Assembly (NCBI GenBank): GCA_035196065.1
Contig: CP136575.1
Coordinates: 2,768,769 to 2,832,768, forward strand
Direction of reading: 5' to 3'
DNA length: 64,000 nucleotides
Source of the DNA: Sphingobium sp.
GTDB taxonomy: Bacteria; Pseudomonadota; Alphaproteobacteria; Sphingomonadales; Sphingomonadaceae
Shown here one piece after another: positions 1 through 8,428 of the stretch (the first letter of the stretch is position 1; every line of letters begins with the position of its first letter). The notes under the pieces were generated by a model, which was not told the DNA's origin, did no database searches, and saw only the letters and a program-made list of their open reading frames with translations. The position numbers and the translations under genes were made by a program.

Positions 1-374
1 TCATTGAGGATGAACCGATCATCGCCCTCCATTTGAAACGCATCGTGGAATCGCTCGATCATGAAGTCACCGGCATCGTGCGCACCCGTGATGAAGCCGT
101 GCGCCACGCTTCGGAAATGCACCCTGAACTTGTTCTGGCCGACATCAGCCTTGCCGACGGATCGAGCGGCATCGACGCCGTTCGCGATATCCTGGCTCAC
201 GAAATGCTGCCGGTCATTTTCATTACGGCGTTTCCCGAACGCTTGCTAACGGGCGAACGGCCCGAGCCAACCTATCTGATCACAAAGCCATTTGAACCGG
301 AAACGGTGGCTGCGACGATCTGGCAAGCCCTGCTGGTTCACCGCGAAACTCAGGTTCATGCCGATGCGGTCTGA
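1..374 (+). CDS. phyR: PhyR, general stress response regulator (5' end outside window)
   Basis: This is the C-terminal receiver domain of PhyR, the anti-anti-sigma response regulator of alphaproteobacteria. When phosphorylated, PhyR binds NepR and releases sigma-EcfG. The reading frame is open from base 3 (IEDEPIIALHLKR), so the gene starts upstream of the window and the N-terminal sigma-like domain is not visible. Visible receiver features are the acidic pair in IEDE, the phosphoacceptor aspartate in LVLADISLADGSSG, the FITAFPER segment and the conserved lysine in ITKPFE. The phrase LTGERPEPTYLITKPF is highly characteristic of PhyR. The gene converges on the GH130 gene, with about 140 bp between them. 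Confidence 0.93.
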   Translation, partial: IEDEPIIALHLKRIVESLDHEVTGIVRTRDEAVRHASEMHPELVLADISLADGSSGIDAVRDILAHEMLPVIFITAFPERLLTGERPEPTYLITKPFEPETVAATIWQALLVHRETQVHADAV

Positions 375-514
375 CACCGCCCAAGGACGAAAAACCGGAG
401 AATGAACCGCCAGCCCTGACAACTGGGGATTTTTTGGGAACGAAAGTCAAACAGTCTCAATTTCGGTTACACAGTGGCCGCACGATAAAGTTTCGCACCA
501 CCACAATTTTTGCC

Positions 515-1798
515 TCAACCGTGCATCGATGCCAAAATCGAGTTGATGGGAAAAAAGCCGAAACAGACTGAACTATCGGCAACGCCATATGGCAGAAAAA
601 GGTCGGCACCGACACGGATCGCGCCGCAAGTATAGACCACATTGGGCACATAGCCCTCCCGGTCTTCATCCACTGCGGACAAAATGGGCTGCACTGATCG
701 GCCGAGCACGATGCTGGGATCATCCTTGTCGAGCAGAAGCGCACCGATGGAATATTTGCGCATTGCGCCAACGCCATGCGTCAGCACCAACCAGCCCTCG
801 TCGATCTCAATTGGCGGGCCGCAATTCCCTATCTGGATAAACTCCCATGGGTAGCGGGGTTCGAGAAGCAACTGCCCCCCCTCCCAACAATCCAACCGAT
901 CTGAGTGCAGCAGGTAGAGATTTTGCCCATCCTGTCGGCCGAGCATGAGATATTCGCCGTCAACCTTGCGAGGAAACAGCGCCATCCCCTTGTTTCGGGC
1001 AGCATCGCCATTGATCGGCGACAGTCTGAAGCGATCAAAATCATCAGTCCGCAGCAATTCAGAGCCGATCGAATGGCCACTATACGCGGTATAAGTGCCG
1101 ATAAATTCGCGCCGCCCATCATCGTGGGTGAATTCGACAAGCCGCAAATCTTCCAGCCCGTTGCGCTGCGCTTCGGTCATCGGGAAAATGACTGTCCCCG
1201 AAATCGAACTGTCGGGGTGGCGGCGCACGACCGGCGCAACGATCTCCTGTTCGGTCTCATGGTCAAGCAGCGCAGCAGTTGCGAACAGCGGCTCGGGATG
1301 CAGTTGCAGGTCGCGCCCTTCGGCGATGATTGCCTCACGAAATGCAATGGTCGAAATATGCCCCTCACCCACCGCGCGCAAAGCAAGCACGATCCTGACG
1401 CTTCCGTCCTGCAAGCCCGACTGGTCAGGGTGGCGAACAACGGTCGGGTTCATCAGCGCTGCGGCGGCGTAGCTATATTCATGGCAGAAATAAGCACCAA
1501 TCAGCTTGCGCATTTCCGGGCGGGGTTCAGGGCCGGATAGCCCCAATTTTGGGCTGATCTCGATAAACCGACGCTCGAAAACATCCTCAATCTGCCAGTG
1601 TCGTTCGGCAAAATCACCCAGCACGACACCGAGCTCGCCGCGCACGGTTCGACTATCGAGCGCAGTGATGGCTTGTGCCAGTTTCTGCACCCGACTGAGA
1701 TCCGGCCCGGATGCCTGCCAGGCAAGATGAAACGGCCTTACGACCACCCTTCCGGGATCAGCGTTGAGCCTTAGTGGATGCGTCCAGCCGTCAATCAC
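515..1798 (-). CDS. GH130-family glycoside hydrolase / mannoside phosphorylase-like protein
   Basis: A 427-residue protein with the five-bladed propeller signature of GH130. Markers in order are MNPTVV (about residue 118), GEGHIS, GLEDLRLVEF carrying the family aspartate proposed as proton donor, NKGMALFPRK, IGNCGPPIEIDEGWLVLTHG and YVPNVVYTCGAI near the C-terminus. Characterised GH130 members are beta-mannoside phosphorylases or beta-1,2-mannosidases; the substrate here cannot be read from sequence. There is no signal peptide, so it is probably cytoplasmic. The start is GTG without a clear Shine-Dalgarno, 3 nt downstream of the GT4 stop, so it is probably translationally coupled to that gene and shares its sigma-EcfG promoter. 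Confidence 0.85.
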   Translation of the reverse strand: MIDGWTHPLRLNADPGRVVVRPFHLAWQASGPDLSRVQKLAQAITALDSRTVRGELGVVLGDFAERHWQIEDVFERRFIEISPKLGLSGPEPRPEMRKLIGAYFCHEYSYAAAALMNPTVVRHPDQSGLQDGSVRIVLALRAVGEGHISTIAFREAIIAEGRDLQLHPEPLFATAALLDHETEQEIVAPVVRRHPDSSISGTVIFPMTEAQRNGLEDLRLVEFTHDDGRREFIGTYTAYSGHSIGSELLRTDDFDRFRLSPINGDAARNKGMALFPRKVDGEYLMLGRQDGQNLYLLHSDRLDCWEGGQLLLEPRYPWEFIQIGNCGPPIEIDEGWLVLTHGVGAMRKYSIGALLLDKDDPSIVLGRSVQPILSAVDEDREGYVPNVVYTCGAIRVGADLFLPYGVADSSVCFGFFPINSILASMHG

Positions 1799-1801
1799 AG
1801 A

Positions 1802-4129
1802 TTAGACCGAGAGAGACCGCGAGGCATTGGTCCTGGTTGCGGCAGTCACAACCGGAACCGCTAACTCACCGCTCTCGGCCAGACGGCGCAATTCCTGCAT
1901 CGATGCCTGACCCATATGCAGTGCCAGTACCGATTCTGCACCCTGATTCAGGTTGACGCCAACAGGGGTTATGCCGTCATAGCAATCGCCAACGGCCGTT
2001 ACCGCCAGCGGTAACCCGCGATCATTCTGACCATGGAACCATCCATAGGCCGCTTCGGCCGTGTCGAACCATTTGCTGTCAGCCTCGTAACGATAGGCGG
2101 CCAGCGCAGCGTCAATCATCGCCCAAGCGTCGACCGGTTGCTGGTCGAACGGATCGCCAGCAATGTCCAACGCGCCAAAGGCGTTCGAGCCCACTGGCCG
2201 GAAATGACCAGCCTCGGTCTGCAACAGCGCGATCCAATCGAGCGCTTCTAGCGCCTGAAGCGCCGCCACATCATTGCCTAACCTGTCCGCGCCTCGCAGC
2301 ATCGCTTCAGGAAGGCGGCAATTATCATAGGCAAGACAGGGTTCAAACCACCGCCAGCCGGGACGCGAATAATGCTTGTACGCACTCCATAGGAAGGTCA
2401 GTCCATAGTCCAATATTGCCTTGGCATGCCGATTTTCAAGGTCAGCCGAAAGGGCTAGATCGGCACCCAGCATGGCGAATGCGATTGCTCGGGGCGATGT
2501 GAAATCAAGCGCGATCGGTGCAGCCTCAGCCCATAGCCGGGATGCCCAGAGCCGCATGGCGGGATCGCGCGCCTCCGCAACGGTCGCGCCGATCGCCCAT
2601 AAAGTGCGGCCATTGCTATCAGTCGACCCTGAAGGTTCGAGCCAGTTGCGATCGTAGCCCATGAAATTGCGGAACGCCCGGGCGTCGGGGTTCCAGCTGT
2701 GCTGGACAAAGGCCGCAAAGGTTCCCGCCATGGCGGCAAAGCGGCCTTCACTGCGATGCGCAAGCATCAACGCACGCGCATTATCATCGACGCAATAACC
2801 ATGGTGGCGATCAGGAATCGAAAGCACCGAATGCTGGATAATCCCGCAATTGTCCGTCAGTCGGAATAGCCCGTTTTCGGGTAAAGGGTGGCGTGGCAGC
2901 TTGATAAACTTGCGCACGCGCAACTGTTCGCACATGCGCAGGGTTTGCCGTGCAAATTCGGGCCAGGTCGTCGCACGTCCAGCCTCATACGCGCGCAATT
3001 GCATTGCAGCGAGACGATCGGGATTGGCAAGCAATGCGTTCACGGCATCGCCGAGCGCCGCTGGATCTGCAAAAGGTACAAGTTCACCCTTGGCATCGGC
3101 AAGCAATTCACGTGCATGTTTGTAGGGCGTGGAAACAACGGCCTTGCCCAGTGCTAGCGCGTAGGACAGCGTCCCCGACGTCGATTGGTCGGCCGACGCA
3201 TAAGGCGTCAGGTAAACATCCGCGGCCTCGATCCGATCGAGAAGTTCCTCCTTATCGAGATATTTGTTGATCCAGAGGATATTATCTTCAACGCCCAGTT
3301 CACGGGCAAGTTGCTCAAGCTTTTCGCGATAGGCCTCACCTTCGAAGGCAAGCAGTTTCGGGTGGGTGGCGCCGGCAATACAGTAACGGGCACCAGGGTT
3401 TTCGGCACAGATTGCCGGCAGCGCGGCGATCGCGGTTTCAATCCCTTTGCCCGGAGAGATCAGACCGAATGTCATCAGCAGGGGTGCATCGTCCAGATCG
3501 AGGCGCTGCTTCATCTCGCGCGATCTGCCAAAGGGCCGGTCGGGCACGCCGTGCGGGATGATAGCGATACGGTCGGGCTCGACGCGATAGACACGCTCCA
3601 ATATCGCGCGGCCTTCATCCGACATGACAACCAACCGTGCGGCGCGATCAGACAGCCAGCGCATCACGCGCTGTTGTTCCGGGGTGGGGTTTTCCAATAC
3701 GGTATGCAATGTCACAACAAGTGGCGCTGCGACGTGCCGCAGCATGTCGATGATCCATTCGCCCGCCTCGCCGCCGAAAAGACCGAATTCATGCTGCAGC
3801 CAGACGATTTCCGCCTTACTACGTTCAATCTCTTTACCGGCCTCGCGATAGGCCTCCCGATCATTTTCAGGAATGATCGTCTTGACCATGGACGGGCAAG
3901 CGCATGCATCCTCCGATACCATTGCGTAGATATCCAACTGCGTTTTTGGCGAAACGGCCGCAAGCGAATCGACCATATCCTGCGTAAAGGTTGCAATGCC
4001 GCATTTGGTTGGCGGGAAATTGCCGACAACCGCGATATGGCCAACACCGTTTGCAGCCACACCGGCGATCGGCAACCCATGCGGAAAACGCAGGACATCG
4101 TCAGATTTTGTCAGAATATTCTCAAGCAT
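1802..4129 (-). CDS. GT4 glycosyltransferase fused to a C-terminal helical domain
   Basis: A 775-residue protein with two parts. Residues about 30-405 form a GT-B glycosyltransferase of family 4: N-terminal GNFPPTKCGIATFT, then GLISPGKGIETAIAALP for nucleotide-sugar binding, and a glutamate-rich acceptor region (STSGTLSYALALGKAVVSTP). Residues about 415-765 form a second domain (HHGYCVDDNARALM, DRNWLEPSGSTDSNGR, RPGWRWFEPCLAYDN) that resembles an alpha/alpha-toroid glycosidase-like fold. No signal peptide is seen. It heads an operon with the GH130 gene and is preceded by a near-consensus sigma-EcfG promoter. Transfer of a sugar such as mannose is a guess from the GH130 partner; donor and acceptor are unknown. 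The ATG is preceded by a GGTGG-type ribosome site. Confidence 0.85.
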   Translation of the reverse strand: MLENILTKSDDVLRFPHGLPIAGVAANGVGHIAVVGNFPPTKCGIATFTQDMVDSLAAVSPKTQLDIYAMVSEDACACPSMVKTIIPENDREAYREAGKEIERSKAEIVWLQHEFGLFGGEAGEWIIDMLRHVAAPLVVTLHTVLENPTPEQQRVMRWLSDRAARLVVMSDEGRAILERVYRVEPDRIAIIPHGVPDRPFGRSREMKQRLDLDDAPLLMTFGLISPGKGIETAIAALPAICAENPGARYCIAGATHPKLLAFEGEAYREKLEQLARELGVEDNILWINKYLDKEELLDRIEAADVYLTPYASADQSTSGTLSYALALGKAVVSTPYKHARELLADAKGELVPFADPAALGDAVNALLANPDRLAAMQLRAYEAGRATTWPEFARQTLRMCEQLRVRKFIKLPRHPLPENGLFRLTDNCGIIQHSVLSIPDRHHGYCVDDNARALMLAHRSEGRFAAMAGTFAAFVQHSWNPDARAFRNFMGYDRNWLEPSGSTDSNGRTLWAIGATVAEARDPAMRLWASRLWAEAAPIALDFTSPRAIAFAMLGADLALSADLENRHAKAILDYGLTFLWSAYKHYSRPGWRWFEPCLAYDNCRLPEAMLRGADRLGNDVAALQALEALDWIALLQTEAGHFRPVGSNAFGALDIAGDPFDQQPVDAWAMIDAALAAYRYEADSKWFDTAEAAYGWFHGQNDRGLPLAVTAVGDCYDGITPVGVNLNQGAESVLALHMGQASMQELRRLAESGELAVPVVTAATRTNASRSLSV

Positions 4130-4240
4130 CGATAACCACCCAATCGGATTTCAAGGATTGACGTGACGGCGACATCCGGCCGTGGATTGAATGATTGCCA
4201 CAGGTCGGCCTGATGTTTGCTGATGTGCACACACCCCTTT

Positions 4241-4265
4241 AACGTCGGGATCGCCACAATGTTCC
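4241..4265 (-). promoter_or_regulatory. Sigma-EcfG (general stress) promoter of the GT4-GH130 operon
   Basis: Read on the minus strand the site is GGAAC (4265-4261), 16 nt, CGTT (4244-4241). This matches the published alphaproteobacterial sigma-EcfG consensus GGAAC-N16/17-CGTT. It lies about 110 nt upstream of the GT4 start codon, pointing towards it, and next to phyR, the gene whose product activates sigma-EcfG. Confidence 0.75.
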
Positions 4266-4614
4266 GCCGCCTGTTGCTAGGCTCTTTAAAATGGCGCAGC
4301 ATGACCCAGTCAAAACCAATAATCCATGCGCCAGCGGTCGCATCGCCTTTGTAATTAAAGGTTTTAAAGGTACCGTCGCCGAGCTGAAAAAACGGGATGG
4401 ACCCCCGCCGATAGTTCGACCGGGGCCTCCGCTGAATGTTCATCCGGAGCAAACGGGGGCGTAAAACTCCGAACGACATTCCGGAAACACCGTCCGACAG
4501 CTTTGGTTCCCAGCACCGAAAATTTTTTTGCGAAACACCGCGCTGCGCTTCGGGCTTATCAAACAAGCATGTCAACGGAAGGGCCGTGGTTCAAACATTG
4601 CCCCTATGCGTCCG

Positions 4615-4632
4615 CAACGGCATATTCCGTTG
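4615..4632. repeat. 18-bp inverted repeat (6-bp arms)
   Basis: CAACGG (4615-4620) and CCGTTG (4627-4632) are perfect reverse complements around CATATT. The site sits about 100 bp past the 3' end of the crotonase gene and about 480 bp upstream of GT4. It could be a regulator binding site or a weak hairpin. No U-tract follows on either strand. Confidence 0.4.
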
Positions 4633-4731
4633 TCGGCACTGTCGTTTGGATCAACGGCGGACTGGCGCAGGGCAACCCCGCAGCAACACTGCCAAAAGCA
4701 AATAGTTAAGGCCGACCCATTTTACTTCGCA

Positions 4732-5529
4732 CTACTTACTCTTGAAGACCGGCTTTCGCTTCTCGACAAATGCTGTCATCGCTTCGCGGGAATCGCTCAT
4801 CTGACCAAGCACGATTTGCTGACGGTCCTCGATAGCCATGGCATGATCGAGGCTGGGCGCGTCGATGTTGAGGTTGAGCGCCTGCTTCGAAAGGCGCAAA
4901 CCCCATGGAGTTGTTGCCAGCATCTCTTCGGCCAGCGCCAAGCCTGCATCAAGCAAGCCGTCTTCGTCTATGATTTCGCTGACCAGTCCCGACCGCAACG
5001 CGCGATCGGCGGTTATGAACCGTCCAGTGAGGATCATCTCCGAGGCAAGCGACGCCCCCACCAGCCGCGGCAGGAAATAGCTGGACGCCATGTCGCAGCC
5101 GCCGAGCCCAATGCGGATGTAAGCAGCGTTCATTTTCAGCGATGGTGCGCCGTAGCGCACGTCTGCCGCCAAGGCGAGGCTAAGGCCGCCACCTGCCGCT
5201 GCACCATGAACAAGCGCGATGATAGGCTGCGGGCAACTGCGCATTTTGCGATAAATATTACCGATTTCGGTCTGGGTCTTATAGCTGGCAATGACCGGTT
5301 CGTCGTCACTGCCGCTGCGATGTTCCTTGATATCAAGGCCTGCACAAAAGGCGCGCCCTGCGCCGCGCAAAACGACAACCCGCACCTCGCTACGCTGCTG
5401 CAATCCTCCGAAATAATCGTTCAGTTCCTCGGTCATCTTCACCGAAAGCGCGTTGAGCGCATCCGGTCGGTTCAACGTCAGGATTTCGATGGCGTCGCGG
5501 CTTTCGACCGATATAGTTTCATAAGACAT
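4732..5529 (-). CDS. Enoyl-CoA hydratase/isomerase family protein
   Basis: A 265-residue crotonase-fold protein that probably adds water to, or isomerises, an enoyl-CoA in acyl-CoA catabolism. Visible elements are the substrate loop AGLDIKEH (about 64-71) and the oxyanion-hole segment HGAAAGGGLSLALAADVR. At the position of the usual catalytic glutamates the sequence is IGLGGCDMASSYFLPRLVG, with an aspartate as in a recognised subgroup of EchA-like proteins, so classical hydratase activity is not certain. It is transcribed divergently from the adjacent acyl-CoA dehydrogenase, with about 155 bp between them. Confidence 0.85.
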   Translation of the reverse strand: MSYETISVESRDAIEILTLNRPDALNALSVKMTEELNDYFGGLQQRSEVRVVVLRGAGRAFCAGLDIKEHRSGSDDEPVIASYKTQTEIGNIYRKMRSCPQPIIALVHGAAAGGGLSLALAADVRYGAPSLKMNAAYIRIGLGGCDMASSYFLPRLVGASLASEMILTGRFITADRALRSGLVSEIIDEDGLLDAGLALAEEMLATTPWGLRLSKQALNLNIDAPSLDHAMAIEDRQQIVLGQMSDSREAMTAFVEKRKPVFKSK

Positions 5530-5684
5530 TTTCAGGGCTTTCCGAATCCGGATATGTGAGGCAATGCCAGTTTAACTAAGCAATTAAACAAGCCACAGGC
5601 AAGGAATGAGCGATCGGTCCGCTTGAAGGAAAAGTTGTTGCGATGACAGGTGATGCCCGCGAGGCCCAATTTGAGGAACAAATT

Positions 5685-6863
5685 ATGAGCAACCCCAGCA
5701 TGGACCCCGAAATCTTTGATGCCTTTATCGATCAACTGCGCCGTTATGTGCGTGAAAGGCTAATTCCGGCGGAAGACGATGTGATCGCCAATGATCGCAT
5801 CCCTGACGATATTCTCTCCGAAATGCGGGAGATGGGCCTGTTCGGCATCACCATTCCCGAAGAATTTGGCGGCGCCGGGATGAGCATCAGCCAATATATC
5901 GAAACGGTGAAGCAGATAAGCTATGCTGCGCCCGCTTATCGGTCCACCATGTCGATCAATGTCGGAATGACCGGGAGCGCGATCAAGAATTTCGGTACCA
6001 CTGAGCAAAAAGCTTACTGGTTACCCCGTATCGCCAGCGGCGAGATCGCCTGTTTCGGACTAACGGAACCCGGCAGCGGATCGGACAGTGCGGCGATGCA
6101 AACCTTTGCGGCACGCGATGGCAATGGCTATGTCCTCAATGGCACAAAGCGCTACATCACCAATTCGCCCCATGCGAAAATCGGCCTGATCATGGCACGC
6201 ACCTCGAAAGAGGCATTGCCCAAAAACGCCCATGTCTCCGCCTTCATCGTGGATATGGACAGTGCAGGGATCAGCATAGGCAAGCCCGACAAGAAAATGG
6301 GACAGACCGGCGCACATATTGCCGACATCATCTTGGAAGATGTCAAAATCCCGGTTGATGCTCTGGTCGGTGGCGAGGAAGGACGCGGTTTCCAGATCGC
6401 GATGCAAAGCCTCGACAATGGCCGCCTTTCGGTTGCAGCCATGGGCGTCGGTATGGGCCGCCGCATCCTCGACACGGCAATCCGCTACGCCACTGAACGC
6501 AAGGCTTTTGGGGAGGCAATCGCCAATTTCCAGTTGATCCAGGCGATGCTCGCCGACAGCGAGGCCGAACTTTATGCAGCCGAATGCATGATCGCCGATG
6601 CCTGCGTACGTGCTGATCGCGGCGAGGCGATCATGCGCAAGGCGGCCGCCGCCAAGCTGTTTGCGTCCGAAACTTGCGGTCGTGTCGCTGACCGCTGCGT
6701 CCAAATCTATGGCGGCGCAGGCTATCTCGCCGAATATCCTGCAGAGCGCTTCTTCCGCGATGCCCGCATCCTGCGCATTTACGAAGGTACCAGCCAGATC
6801 ATGCAATTACAGATTGCCAAGCATTTGCTACGCGAGTTTGCTAGCGAAGGCGCTGTTTGGTAA
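5685..6863 (+). CDS. Acyl-CoA dehydrogenase
   Basis: A 392-residue FAD-dependent acyl-CoA dehydrogenase catalysing alpha,beta-dehydrogenation of an acyl-CoA thioester. Markers are EEFGGAGMS, the FAD-binding signature CFGLTEPGSGSDSAAMQT, KRYITNSPHA, and the C-terminal QIYGGAGYLAEYP...RDARILRIYEGTSQIMQL, where the glutamate in YEGT is the expected catalytic base. The start at 5685 is chosen because GAGGAA lies about 7 nt upstream; an in-frame ATG at 5643 would add 14 residues without a better site. It begins an acyl-CoA catabolism run on the plus strand, followed 6 nt later by a broken gene. Confidence 0.93.
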   Translation: MSNPSMDPEIFDAFIDQLRRYVRERLIPAEDDVIANDRIPDDILSEMREMGLFGITIPEEFGGAGMSISQYIETVKQISYAAPAYRSTMSINVGMTGSAIKNFGTTEQKAYWLPRIASGEIACFGLTEPGSGSDSAAMQTFAARDGNGYVLNGTKRYITNSPHAKIGLIMARTSKEALPKNAHVSAFIVDMDSAGISIGKPDKKMGQTGAHIADIILEDVKIPVDALVGGEEGRGFQIAMQSLDNGRLSVAAMGVGMGRRILDTAIRYATERKAFGEAIANFQLIQAMLADSEAELYAAECMIADACVRADRGEAIMRKAAAAKLFASETCGRVADRCVQIYGGAGYLAEYPAERFFRDARILRIYEGTSQIMQLQIAKHLLREFASEGAVW

Positions 6864-6869
6864 TTGGCC

Positions 6870-7271
6870 ATGTACAGTCTTTTCTCCCGCCTTTCTGTTG
6901 TTGAAGCGTCGAGCTTGGTAGCTTCGCCTTTTGCGGGTCTGAATCTGGCGCAGATTGGGGCCTAGGTTGTTCGTCCGGACCAAATTGAGGGCGGTCAGCG
7001 CTGGCCGGTCATGCAGGCGAACAACGAAGCCTTTGCACCGCAGGTGCTTGCCTGCCTCAAGGGCTGGGGCTGGTCGGATGATGACAGCCGGCACGCCATG
7101 CTCAACGTCAACGGCTCGGGCATCTCGCTCGGCCATCCCATCGGCGCAACCGGCGGCCGCATTCTTGCCAACCTCACCTGCGAGATGCAACGCCGCGACA
7201 TACGCTATGGTCTCGAAACCATGTGCATCGGAGGCGGTCAAGGTATCGCAGCCGTGTTTGAAAGGGCATGA
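6870..7271 (+). pseudogene. Chimeric remnant: CaiB/BaiF CoA-transferase N-terminus joined to thiolase C-terminus
   Basis: One frame (ATG at 6870, stop TGA at 7269-7271) reads first like the beginning of a class III CoA-transferase: MYSLFSRLSVVEASSLVASP, then AGLNLAQIGA, an in-frame amber TAG at 6963-6965, then VVRPDQIEGGQRWPV. From about 7011 it reads as the last 86 residues of a thiolase: NNEAFAPQVLACLKGWG, NGSGISLGHPIGATGGRI (catalytic histidine) and CIGGGQG (second cysteine). The thiolase nucleophile domain and some 350 residues of the CoA-transferase are absent. The simplest reading is an internal deletion that fused two neighbouring genes, plus a nonsense mutation. Its end overlaps the next gene by 4 nt, as an intact thiolase gene would have. 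Confidence 0.85.
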
Positions 7272-8428
7272 ACGACATGCATGATTATTCCGACATCCGC
7301 GAAGAAGTCGCCAAGCTCTGCGCGCAATATCCCGGCGAATATTGGCGCGCAAAGGATAAGGAGCGCGCCTACCCATCCGAATTCGTCGCGGCATTGGGCG
7401 AAGCAGGTTATCTCGCTGCGCTGATCCCCGAAGAATATGGCGGCGCTGGCCTGCCTCTGTCGGCGGCAGCGGCCATCCTTGAGGAAGTCCAGAAGCAGGG
7501 CTGCAATGGCGGCGCAGTGCACGCACAAATGTACATCATGGGTACCTTGCTGCGCCATGGCAGCGAAGAGCAGAAGCAGCGTTATTTGCCCAAAATCGCC
7601 ACAGGTGAACTGCGATTGCAGGCCTTTGGCGTGACCGAACCGACCAGCGGCACCGATACGCTAAGCCTGAAGACGGTCGCGAAGAAAGATGGCGACAAAT
7701 ATATCGTCAACGGCCAAAAAATCTGGACGAGCCGCGCCGAGCATTCGGATTTGATGATGTTGCTTGCACGCACCACACCGCGCGAAGAGGCCGCCAGCCG
7801 CACTGAGGGGCTTTCTGTATTCCTTGTTGATATGAAGGAAGCGCTGGCCGCCGGCACGCTGACCATTAACCCCATCGACACGATGATGAACCATGCGACC
7901 ACCGCCGTCTTCTTTGATAACATGGAGGTCCCTGCAGCCAATCTGATTGGCGCAGAAGGTAAGGGTTTCCGATATATATTGTCGGGCATGAACGCCGAAC
8001 GGCTGCTGATCGCTGCGGAATGCATCGGCGATGCCAAATGGTTCATCGAAAAGGCAACCGGCTATGCCAAGGAGCGGGTGCTTTTTGGCCGTCCCATCGG
8101 GCAGAATCAGGGTGTCCAATTCCCCATCGCCCGCGCCTATGCGCAAACGCGCGCCGCCGACCTTCTGGTGCAGGAAGGCATCCGCAAATATGAAGCGGGC
8201 GAGAATTGCGGCGAGGAAGCCAATATGGCGAAGATGCTTGCCGCAGAGGCCAGCTGGGCCGCTGGCGAGGCCTGTGTACAGACGCATGGCGGCTTTGGCT
8301 TTGCCGCCGAATATGATGTCGAGCGCAAATTCCGCGAAACGCGCCTCTACCAGGTGGCGCCGATCAGCACGAACATGATCCTTTCCTTTGTGGCCGAACA
8401 TGTGCTCGGCCTGCCGAGAAGCTATTAA
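7268..8428 (+). CDS. Acyl-CoA dehydrogenase (second copy)
   Basis: A 386-residue acyl-CoA dehydrogenase, clearly different in sequence from the one at 5685. Markers are EEYGGAGLPLS, FGVTEPTSGTDTLSLKT (FAD-binding), KIWTSRAEHSDLMMLLART, and HGGFGFAAEYDVERKFRETRLYQVAPISTNM at the C-terminus. The usual catalytic-base region (YEGT) reads YQVAPIS, so the base may lie elsewhere, as in several acyl-CoA dehydrogenase subfamilies. The ATG overlaps the TGA of the thiolase remnant (ATGA), showing former translational coupling. Acyl chain preference cannot be inferred. Confidence 0.92.
   Translation: MNDMHDYSDIREEVAKLCAQYPGEYWRAKDKERAYPSEFVAALGEAGYLAALIPEEYGGAGLPLSAAAAILEEVQKQGCNGGAVHAQMYIMGTLLRHGSEEQKQRYLPKIATGELRLQAFGVTEPTSGTDTLSLKTVAKKDGDKYIVNGQKIWTSRAEHSDLMMLLARTTPREEAASRTEGLSVFLVDMKEALAAGTLTINPIDTMMNHATTAVFFDNMEVPAANLIGAEGKGFRYILSGMNAERLLIAAECIGDAKWFIEKATGYAKERVLFGRPIGQNQGVQFPIARAYAQTRAADLLVQEGIRKYEAGENCGEEANMAKMLAAEASWAAGEACVQTHGGFGFAAEYDVERKFRETRLYQVAPISTNMILSFVAEHVLGLPRSY

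Larger units (their letters stand above)
4130..4731. other. Intergenic region between GT4 and crotonase genes (602 bp)
   Basis: No convincing gene is seen. The region holds the sigma-EcfG-type promoter at 4241-4265 and an inverted repeat CAACGG-catatt-CCGTTG at 4615-4632. Short open frames on both strands lack family resemblance and good ribosome binding sites. Confidence 0.6.

Noticed and set aside
375-514. Possible terminator between phyR and GH130 (CCAG...CTGG then T-run at 430-435)
   Set aside because: The stem is only about four pairs, too weak to call.
4111-4575. 154-residue open frame on the minus strand upstream of GT4
   Set aside because: It overlaps the GT4 start, spans the sigma-EcfG promoter, has no family resemblance and lacks a ribosome site.
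4503-4709. Short plus-strand frame ending VWINGGLAQGNPAATLP
   Set aside because: No ribosome site and no recognisable domain; chance frame in GC-rich sequence.
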